Of a stretch of 5,791 bases of DNA, positions 1 to 4,130 are shown piece after piece. The notes beneath the pieces were generated by a model. It was not told where the DNA came from. It worked only from the letters and a program-made list of their open reading frames with translations, and ran no database searches. Source of the DNA: Candidatus Methanogasteraceae archaeon UBA261 (GTDB taxonomy: Archaea > Halobacteriota > Methanosarcinia > Methanosarcinales > Methanogasteraceae). Position numbers and translations under genes: made by a program. The stretch's first letter is position 1. Each line of letters begins with the position of its first letter. Where the stretch lies: positions 1-5,791 of the forward strand of contig DAWR01000110.1 in assembly GCA_002506015.1 (NCBI GenBank), in the 5' to 3' direction.

Positions 1-143
1 GACCCACCGGGAATTGCTGAAGAAAGTACGCCACGCTGATACAGTGCCAACGCCAGTTCCTTACGCAACTCCCACTTCACTTCATCAGGGGGGAACCGGA
101 GTGTCTCCACAACGTCCCCCGGTATCTCCAATGTAAGCTCCAT
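1..143 (-). CDS. UPF0175-family antitoxin-like protein, 3'-partial
   Basis: The first 47 codons of a leftward gene are visible; the rest lies beyond the left edge. The start is ATG at 143-141, preceded by a GGATGTGA-like SD a few bases upstream. The protein begins MELTLEIPGDVVETLRFPP and continues with an amphipathic helix ending in ELALALYQRGVLS. That is the hallmark of UPF0175 proteins (PF03683), small presumed antitoxins often encoded beside a PIN-domain (DUF3368/VapC-like) ribonuclease. There is no N-terminal ribbon-helix-helix extension, unlike the related gene at the right edge. After GVLS the usual helix-turn-helix-like text (LGKAAELAGMS type) is not found; the frame reads SAIPGG instead, so a small deletion or frameshift is possible, but too little remains to decide. 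It lies 22 bp downstream of the 42-aa ORF, so the two are probably co-transcribed. Family call fairly sure; intactness and toxin partner unknown. Confidence 0.7.
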   Translation of the reverse strand, partial: MELTLEIPGDVVETLRFPPDEVKWELRKELALALYQRGVLSSAIPGG

Positions 144-165
144 TCTTTCACATCCTTCTCTTTGA

Positions 166-294
166 CTATCTTTTCATTTCACTGTTACGTTGCTTTTCGA
201 CTTTAAAATATTGGTAGTGTCTTAACACATAGTGGCAGAATTCGCCAATGTCTGTGTAGGATTGCGCCTTTGAAATAGAGCTCTTGTCTCTCAT
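166..294 (-). CDS. 42-aa small protein, possible antitoxin fragment
   Basis: A short leftward ORF starts at ATG 294-292 and stops at TAG 168-166. It has one of the best SDs in the window: GGAGGAG at 303-297, immediately upstream. The protein begins MRDKSSISKAQSYTDIGEF, which resembles the N-terminus of small antitoxins of the type SISKAxSYxEIGEFWDTHD. Here the conserved WDTHD part is missing and a basic, tyrosine-rich tail (CHYVLRHYQYFKVEKQ) follows. The ORF may therefore be a shortened or frameshifted antitoxin, or a distinct small protein. It sits 22 bp before the UPF0175 gene and 78 bp after the cobY stop, so it could be the first gene of a toxin-antitoxin-type operon or the tail of the cobY transcript. 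The SD supports translation; the family resemblance is from memory and modest. Confidence 0.55.
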   Translation of the reverse strand: MRDKSSISKAQSYTDIGEFCHYVLRHYQYFKVEKQRNSEMKR

Positions 295-296
295 AT

Positions 297-303
297 CTCC
301 TCC
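297..303 (-). promoter_or_regulatory. Strong Shine-Dalgarno of the 42-aa ORF
   Basis: The minus strand reads AAAGGAGGAGAT directly before ATG 294-292. GGAGG closely matches the anti-SD of archaeal 16S rRNA, with a short spacing of about 4 nt. This is the main reason for calling such a short ORF a gene. Confidence 0.6.
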
Positions 304-372
304 TTTCTCTCTGCCATATTCATGATTGTGACGGTGCCCGTGTGTTGACCGGTGTTTCGGACGCGCTGTCCG

Positions 373-987
373 CTACCGCCCCATCAGCATCCGCTCGCAC
401 TGCTCCAGATCCCGGACCGTGTTCACATTCAGCGCAACCTCGATATCAGAGAGAATCAAATTATAATCAGGCTGCTCCTCTGCAATCAAGCTCCCATCGA
501 GAATATTGACACCGCACGGAACGATCAATGCACCATTGCGATTGAAGACAGCAGTCGGGCGCTGCCCGAGTTCTGCGCAGATGGAAAGAGGGGTGTGAAC
601 GGATAGCGCGGGTTCATCTCGCTTTTCATAAACCGAAACAATCATATCGATCATATCAGGCGGAATCAGCGGGAGATCTGACATTATGACGAGTACCGGC
701 TCCTTAATCTCCGCAGCAATTATCCCGTGAACCATGTCGCCGACATAACCGAGCCCGGGCGCGGGAATGACCTCAATATCCCCGTTCTTCTCAAGGTACT
801 TCTGGGTCTCAGGAACGCTTGGCGACGTCACAGCAAAGATCTTGTCGATTGCACTGCTCTTGTTGAGTGTATCAATTATGTATGTGATGAGCGGTCTGCC
901 ACAGAGTTCGACCATCGGCTTCTCGCCGCTCCAACCATCCGTAAAGAATCTGCTCCCGACCCCACCAGCCATCACCACCGCATGCAT
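373..987 (-). CDS. cobY: Adenosylcobinamide-phosphate guanylyltransferase (CobY type)
   Basis: Transfers GMP from GTP to adenosylcobinamide phosphate, giving AdoCbi-GDP for cobamide nucleotide-loop assembly. CobY is the archaeal, non-homologous replacement of bacterial CobU and lacks the kinase activity. The 204-aa product has a nucleotidyltransferase fold. The N-terminal loop MAGGVGSR (residues 6-13) binds the nucleotide and is followed by EKPMVELCGRPLI (22-34). SDLP (103-106) sits where related enzymes place the metal-binding Asp. Length is close to known CobY proteins of about 200 aa. An upstream in-frame GTG (1023) would add 12 residues, but ATG at 987-985 is preferred: the protein then begins MHAVVMAGG, as in the family, and GGAGATGA at 1002-995 gives an SD with 7-nt spacing. 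A 10-bp palindrome, GCATGCATGC (980-989), covers the start codon. Repeat copy 1 separates it from the upstream aldolase gene. MobA/GlmU-like transferases are the main alternative; CobY fits best. Confidence 0.85.
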   Translation of the reverse strand: MHAVVMAGGVGSRFFTDGWSGEKPMVELCGRPLITYIIDTLNKSSAIDKIFAVTSPSVPETQKYLEKNGDIEVIPAPGLGYVGDMVHGIIAAEIKEPVLVIMSDLPLIPPDMIDMIVSVYEKRDEPALSVHTPLSICAELGQRPTAVFNRNGALIVPCGVNILDGSLIAEEQPDYNLILSDIEVALNVNTVRDLEQCERMLMGR

Positions 988-994
988 GCCACAA

Positions 995-1002
995 TCATCT
1001 CC
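995..1002 (-). promoter_or_regulatory. Shine-Dalgarno deciding the cobY start
   Basis: GGAGATGA on the minus strand, 7 nt before ATG 987-985. It supports that ATG over the GTG at 1023, which has no comparable SD. Confidence 0.6.
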
Positions 1003-1038
1003 TGCCCGCTCTGCCACATCCACCCTCTTTTACCGAAC

Positions 1039-1152
1039 ATGCTCAATACCTATCGTATGAACCACAAGATTACACAGATTCCACAAGATTTCTGTGTTAA
1101 TCTTGTGTAATCTCGTGGTTTTATATGCAAATATCCACACAATATTGAGTAA
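1039..1152. repeat. Palindromic intergenic repeat, copy 1
   Basis: Direct counterpart of the repeat at 1772-1887, in the same orientation. Over the core (1060-1152 versus 1794-1887) I count 13 differences in 94 aligned columns, about 86% identity. The left flank ATGCTCAATA is also shared. The core is an imperfect inverted repeat: arm 1060-1080 (AACCACAAGATTACACAG...) pairs with 1099-1120, with one mismatch and one bulge, around an 18-nt centre. Subunits of the form CACAAGATT/CACAGATT recur three times on the left and inverted on the right. The outer ends, TGCTCAATA (1040-1048) and TATTGAGTA (1143-1151), are near-inverted, giving MITE-like termini. It fills the gap between the aldolase stop and cobY. 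I see no coding potential. Similar 'accacaagattacacagatt' intergenic repeats are familiar from environmental genomes, but the family is not identified here. Confidence 0.85.
1119..1126 (-). promoter_or_regulatory. TATA-like box inside repeat copy 1, towards cobY
   Basis: The minus strand reads GCATATAAAACC at the outer edge of the inverted repeat. ATATAAAA fits an archaeal TATA box. Transcription starting about 25 bp downstream would begin within the hairpin arm and run to cobY, with a leader of roughly 100 nt. Because the core is AT-rich and nearly symmetric, direction is uncertain. Confidence 0.35.
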
Positions 1153-1163
1153 TTTATCACGTT

Positions 1164-1724
1164 CTATCCTCTCTTGCGAGCGTTTATGAGATCAACATGA
1201 TACTTCACCATGCAACTGTGCTCGACCTGGGATGTGACCACGTACGCCTCTTCCAGTAGTATCCCAACAGCGATTGTTCCGTGTCCGCGGATGATTGCGC
1301 CCTTGTGCTCACGCAGAGCAGAGGCAGCGTTCTCTGCGAGGTCCGATGTGCCGATCCCACCATCGACGATCGGGATCTTGTGCAGGAAGTAGATTCCCTC
1401 GCTGTCGACCGGTACGACCGCAGAATCCTCGAGCAGGGACTCGATTACCGAATAAGGGCAGTGTGCATGTATGATTGCGAGTGCTGAGGTGTTCTTGTAC
1501 ACGGCACGGTGCACGATCGTCTCGGATGATGCGATCATGTCCATGCTTGAGGTTCCGTCGATTGCGACCTCGACCACTGAATCCTCGTTGATCTCGTCGA
1601 GCGCTGATCCGCTCCGGGTGATTAACATGCACTCGCCGGTGCGGACGCTGATGTTTCCGAAATGCGACTCAACAAGACCGTATTTTACAAGTTTCTCTCC
1701 GAATCGTGCAATTTCTCGCCACAT
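1164..1724 (-). CDS. Class II aldolase/adducin-family sugar-phosphate aldolase
   Basis: A 186-aa zinc-dependent aldolase of the L-fuculose-1-phosphate aldolase type. The expected active-site features appear in order: SHFGNISVR (20-28) and TRSGS (36-40) for phosphate binding, SSE with catalytic Glu68, zinc ligands His86 and His88 in IHAHCPYS, and the third zinc ligand His148 in IRGHGT. Spacing matches E. coli FucA (Glu73, His92, His94, His155). At 186 aa it is shorter than bacterial FucA (about 215 aa) and similar to the compact archaeal enzymes. The M. jannaschii relative MJ1418 has been linked to DHAP plus lactaldehyde chemistry (a lactate source for coenzyme F420) and to breakdown of 5-deoxy-pentose phosphates in 5'-deoxyadenosine salvage. 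Which substrate applies here cannot be read from sequence. The start is ATG 1724-1722 with only a weak GTGA upstream. It stands alone between the two repeat copies. Family very sure, substrate open. Confidence 0.88.
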   Translation of the reverse strand: MWREIARFGEKLVKYGLVESHFGNISVRTGECMLITRSGSALDEINEDSVVEVAIDGTSSMDMIASSETIVHRAVYKNTSALAIIHAHCPYSVIESLLEDSAVVPVDSEGIYFLHKIPIVDGGIGTSDLAENAASALREHKGAIIRGHGTIAVGILLEEAYVVTSQVEHSCMVKYHVDLINARKRG

Positions 1725-1771
1725 AGTCTCACGGTTTTGACGCGATACGTCCTGATGTTCTGTTCATGTAT

Positions 1772-1887
1772 ATGCTCAATAACGTGTTGTAGGAACCACA
1801 AGACCACACAGATTTCCACAAGATGTCTGTGTTGATCTTGTGTAATCTCATGGTTTTATATATGGATATCCGCGCAATATTGTGTAA
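1772..1887. repeat. Palindromic intergenic repeat, copy 2
   Basis: Second copy of the element at 1039-1152, same orientation, lying between the 63-aa gene stop and the aldolase start. The left flank begins with the same ATGCTCAATA (1772-1781). The inverted-repeat arms are 1794-1815 and 1834-1855. Differences from copy 1 are scattered, with one 1-nt indel in the core, so the copies are old relative to each other rather than a recent duplication. The tail 1856-1887 holds the TATA-like tract and ends in CAATATTGTGTAA, the counterpart of CAATATTGAGTAA in copy 1. Confidence 0.85.
1854..1863 (-). promoter_or_regulatory. TATA-like box inside repeat copy 2, towards the aldolase
   Basis: The minus strand reads CCATATATAAAACC, a better TATA match than in copy 1. 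It is about 130 bp upstream of the aldolase ATG, with the hairpin in between. Transcription would start about 25 bp downstream, inside the first hairpin arm. The TATA core is near-palindromic, so the opposite direction is not excluded, but no plus-strand gene follows. Confidence 0.4.
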
Positions 1888-1936
1888 GTATCTGTTCATT
1901 CGATTCACCCGGTTCATAATGCCAATTTTGTCCATT

Positions 1937-2128
1937 TCAGTCCCATTCAATATCTATCTTCCTTGATTTGCCCTTTCTTTTGATCTCGTCTCTTATGAAG
2001 GCGTGTGCAGCGAGCAGTAGCTCCTTCTCGGCGTTGTGAAGGTGCTGGGCAGCCTCTGATTCATGTATCCTGAGAATGAGCTGGTATATCGGGCAGATCT
2101 CGCATGGTTCCTTGTTTTCTTCACTCAT
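1937..2128 (-). CDS. 63-aa conserved-looking CxxC small protein
   Basis: Function not recognised. ATG at 2128-2126 lies inside the end of the arsA-like gene, sharing 8 nt (ATGAGTGA), so it is translationally coupled; GGGGAT just upstream can serve as SD. The protein has an acidic start, a cysteine pair in EPCEICPIYQ (Cys9, Cys12), then one long amphipathic helix with many His/Glu/Ala residues (about 15-50), a basic patch KRKGKSRK, and an acidic end IDIEWD. There is no signal peptide or membrane segment. A single CxxC could bind half a zinc or iron site in a homodimer or act as a thiol pair. The position suggests a partner or regulator of the ATPase. Clean gene overlap and a sensible composition make it a real gene rather than a chance ORF. 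Confidence 0.75.
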   Translation of the reverse strand: MSEENKEPCEICPIYQLILRIHESEAAQHLHNAEKELLLAAHAFIRDEIKRKGKSRKIDIEWD

Positions 2129-3290
2129 CGCAATCCCCGAAACTGATTTTTAACGTATCCCCGGCATATTTCGCTTCCTTTGGCTTCTTTCCGATCAGGC
2201 TGGTTGGCAGCAGTATGGTTCGCTTCCTGTTCCCGACGGTTATGGTCAGTTCGTCGCCCAGGTGATGGAGATCTGCATTCCCCTTGGCAACAAACGGTAG
2301 ATGGATGCTCAGGACATACGCTCCACCCTCTATTGCAACGGTTATCGGGATTTTGTCATAGAAGATCTCTGTTGGGTCGCGCTGGTACAGGTTTCCTGCC
2401 ATCGATTCCAGCATCTCCATCCCGACCAGTTCCTGATCAAAGAGCTTCACTGTTGTGATCGGTATCGGCGAGAACGACTCCTCAATTGTCTTGAGGTGTG
2501 CGGACTGAATCTCCTTCCACCGACGGAGATACGGGTCTCTGACCTCATCCGGGAGGACTTTGTTGACGATCACAGAATCGACCGATATCCCGAAGAGGCA
2601 TAGGTAGGTGAAGGCTCGGTGCGTCTCCTTTATCACCATCTTTTCGGGATTCATGACGAGCCTGACCGATGTCTGTGTGTTGTCGGTCAATATTCGGCTG
2701 AACTCATCGATATTCTTGTAGAAAAGCTCTGCCGAGTCGAATACTTCCTCCGTGGGGAGCGGCATGGAGAGAATATGCTTTGCAACCGGTCTCAGGGTCC
2801 TGACCGCCTTACGTTCGATTCCGAAGAGATGCTGCATGTACCATCTTGCGATGTCAGGAAAACTGAGCAGCCTGAGTGTTGCGCCTGTTGGTGCGCAGTC
2901 CACGACCACTGTGTCAAATTTTTCTTCGTCCTGAAGCTGCTTTATCTTGATCAGGCTGAATAACTCCTCCATTCCTGGAAAGACGGAGAGTTCTTCCGCA
3001 ACAACGGAATCAAGACCTTGCGAACGGAGAAAGAGAGTCACATAGTCCCGAATCTTGCCCCAGTTGTCCTGAATCTCGTGCTGGACATCCATCTCGTAGC
3101 CCCACAGGTTCTCGTCGATCTTTTCAGGATCGCTCCCGAGTTCGATGTCAAAAGAGTCAGAGAGGCTGTGCGCAGCATCGGTTGACATGACAATCGTCCT
3201 GTGCCCGAGTCTGGATGAGAGGAGCGCGGTTGCTGCCGAGACGCTGGTCTTCCCGACGCCACCTTTCCCTGTGAATAGCAGTACTCTCAT
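2121..3290 (-). CDS. ArsA/Get3 (TRC40)-family ATPase with C-terminal HSP20-like domain
   Basis: A 389-aa cytosolic P-loop ATPase of the SIMIBI class. It has a deviant Walker A, GKGGVGKT (8-15), a switch I region STDAAHSLSDSF (36-47; Ala replaces the usual Pro of DPAHSL), and a switch II region DCAPTGATLRLL (131-142). It also has the adenine-pocket text MNPEKM (213-218) and a VNKVLPD segment (about 242-248). Residues about 311-385 form a beta-rich tail with IHLPF, LHHLGDELTITVGNRKRTILLP and DTLKISF, matching the HSP20-like C-terminal domain of many prokaryotic ArsA-like proteins. Only one ATPase half is present, so it would act as a dimer. Get3 homologues deliver tail-anchored membrane proteins; ArsA proteins energise arsenite export. 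No arsB or arsR is nearby, so arsenite export is unlikely. The Get3 zinc CxxC pair is absent (Cys132, 230 and 387 only). The ATG start overlaps the upstream stop as ATGA. Confidence 0.9.
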   Translation of the reverse strand: MRVLLFTGKGGVGKTSVSAATALLSSRLGHRTIVMSTDAAHSLSDSFDIELGSDPEKIDENLWGYEMDVQHEIQDNWGKIRDYVTLFLRSQGLDSVVAEELSVFPGMEELFSLIKIKQLQDEEKFDTVVVDCAPTGATLRLLSFPDIARWYMQHLFGIERKAVRTLRPVAKHILSMPLPTEEVFDSAELFYKNIDEFSRILTDNTQTSVRLVMNPEKMVIKETHRAFTYLCLFGISVDSVIVNKVLPDEVRDPYLRRWKEIQSAHLKTIEESFSPIPITTVKLFDQELVGMEMLESMAGNLYQRDPTEIFYDKIPITVAIEGGAYVLSIHLPFVAKGNADLHHLGDELTITVGNRKRTILLPTSLIGKKPKEAKYAGDTLKISFGDCDE

Positions 3291-3982
3291 CTCAAATCAA
3301 CCTCAGCTGCATCATCTGCATCATCTGCGCCACCTGCAAAGAATCTCATAACCTCGTTCTCATGCATTGATCGTATGTACACAACGGTGCCCTGCAGCAC
3401 CCTGAACTCAAAGGAGCCTTCACGCAGCACGTCCTTCGAGCGCATCAAGACCAGCCAGTTGGTCTTTGAGATACTTTCCAGTGACTCATAATATTGTTTC
3501 GCATTAAACCCATCCCTGACCAGTTCCCCATAGCTCTGCCCGGACGCCTTCAGAAGTTTCAGATAGAACCTCACATTCTCGCGCACGCCTGCCTCAGCTA
3601 CGCTTCGCATCTCGCTGTCGTACAACCCGTCAAAATCGTTTCGGGACAGGAAGAGAAGCATCGTCCTCACGACTATTCTTGCGGAATCGCTGATCTCCTG
3701 TCCGTAATCCGAAATATCGTTTTTTCTGCGCGCAATACTCTCTGCCACCCCCAGAATATCGGTCTGCCCACTTATGGTCTCTTCCACAACCCTTGAGAGG
3801 TATGTACTCTTGTACCCCTCCTTAAGCCTCCTCGGGACGATCGCCAGAAATAATCCCTCCTCGCTCCTTGTGATGTCCCGGACCGCTTTTACAATCTCTT
3901 CTGTGGCTCTGATGTTGTACTCATTGATGATACTCCGTTTATCCACTATTTCATCAGCCACTTCGCAACACCGCCTGCCCAA
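3287..3982 (-). CDS. Uncharacterised helical protein, coupled to the ArsA-like gene
   Basis: Family not recognised. The open frame gives up to 231 aa from TTG 3982, with an in-frame TGA directly before it. GTG codons at 3961 and 3946 (codons 8 and 13) are other possible starts, and there is no Met until near the middle. The protein is mostly predicted helix and rich in charged residues. It carries a run of Arg/Lys (PRRLKEGYKS, ARRKND), a hydrophobic helix ARIVVRTMLLFL that is too short and charged at its ends for a membrane anchor, and a more beta-like end around SFEFRVLQGTVVYI. The tail is GGADDADDAAEVD. A helical N-part followed by a small beta C-part recalls archaeal GINS subunits in outline only; I cannot support that by motif. 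The stop overlaps the arsA start (ATGA), so it heads a coupled three-gene unit. Real gene very likely; the start is disturbed (see findings). Confidence 0.75.
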   Translation of the reverse strand: MGRRCCEVADEIVDKRSIINEYNIRATEEIVKAVRDITRSEEGLFLAIVPRRLKEGYKSTYLSRVVEETISGQTDILGVAESIARRKNDISDYGQEISDSARIVVRTMLLFLSRNDFDGLYDSEMRSVAEAGVRENVRFYLKLLKASGQSYGELVRDGFNAKQYYESLESISKTNWLVLMRSKDVLREGSFEFRVLQGTVVYIRSMHENEVMRFFAGGADDADDAAEVDLR

Positions 3983-3989
3983 TCATCAT
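3954..3989 (-). other. Mini-ORF or frameshifted 5' end of the 231-codon gene
   Basis: The minus strand has ATG ATG at 3989-3984, with AGGAG about 10 nt and GGTG 2 nt upstream. It reads MMIGQAVLRSG and stops at TGA 3956-3954. The main frame of the 231-codon gene continues across this point as GCT GAT GAA. Removing one base at the TGA would give a continuous ATG-started protein (...LRSG-DEIVDKRS). It may be a true upstream mini-ORF ending 7 nt before GTG 3946, a sequencing error, or a +1 frameshift site. Confidence 0.4.
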
Positions 3990-4056
3990 TGCACCAGCGC
4001 TCCTGTTCCGCAGAATTTCACAGACCGTGCCATGGATGTTGATACGCCTGCGTCAC

Positions 4057-4068
4057 TGTAAGAATTTC
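4057..4068 (-). promoter_or_regulatory. Possible promoter of the three-gene minus-strand unit
   Basis: The minus strand reads CCGAAATTCTTACA. CGAAA resembles an archaeal BRE and TTCTTACA is a poor TATA. It lies about 70 bp upstream of ATG 3989, in the only sizeable upstream gap. No better candidate is seen, so confidence is low. Confidence 0.2.
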
Positions 4069-4077
4069 GGTTGCTTG

Positions 4078-4089
4078 ATCATGCATGAT
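4078..4089. promoter_or_regulatory. 12-bp perfect palindrome in the divergent promoter region
   Basis: ATCATGCATGAT is its own reverse complement and lies between the two divergent transcription units, about 12 bp before the TATA-like tract of the HPS-RraA gene. A wider inverted pair, GGTTGC (4069-4074) and GCAACC (4114-4119), flanks the region. This is suitable for binding a dimeric repressor or activator, but no regulator is known. Confidence 0.4.
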
Positions 4090-4100
4090 TCAGGACATCC

Positions 4101-4108
4101 TTTATCCT
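4101..4108 (+). promoter_or_regulatory. TATA-like tract of the HPS-RraA gene
   Basis: TTTATCCT, about 23-30 bp upstream of the ATG at 4131. This distance would give a leaderless or near-leaderless transcript, consistent with the absence of a clear SD (AAAATAGAGC before ATG). The match to TTTATATA is only partial. Confidence 0.35.
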
Positions 4109-4130
4109 ATTCCGCAACCAAAAATAGAGC

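Noticed and set aside
358..372. CGGAC/GTCCG hairpin right after the cobY stop as a terminator
   Set aside because: Only a 5-bp stem with a 5-nt loop and no T-run after it on the minus strand. Too weak to call.
727..1110. 127-codon plus-strand ORF opposite cobY
   Set aside because: It lies antisense to a clear CobY gene, and its end is made of repeat sequence.
1060..1155. Repeats as a CRISPR array
   Set aside because: Two copies 600 bp apart with a gene between them, no regular spacers and no cas genes. The inner 9-bp units are irregular and inverted, not CRISPR-like.
1309..1632. 107-codon minus-strand ORF inside the aldolase in another frame
   Set aside because: Arg-rich shadow frame of a gene with all catalytic residues in the main frame.
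1729..1950. 73-codon minus-strand ORF beginning MNGTEMDKIG
   Set aside because: It runs across repeat copy 2, has low-complexity composition from the repeat, no good SD and no family resemblance. It is open by chance.
2121..3290. Arsenic-resistance operon
   Set aside because: The ATPase is ArsA-like, but there is no arsB, arsD or arsR, only one ATPase half, and it carries an HSP20-like tail. This fits a TRC40/Get3-type or uncharacterised role better.
3287..3982. Calling the 231-codon protein a GINS replication subunit
   Set aside because: Only a vague helical-then-beta outline agrees. No diagnostic motif is visible, so the function is left open.
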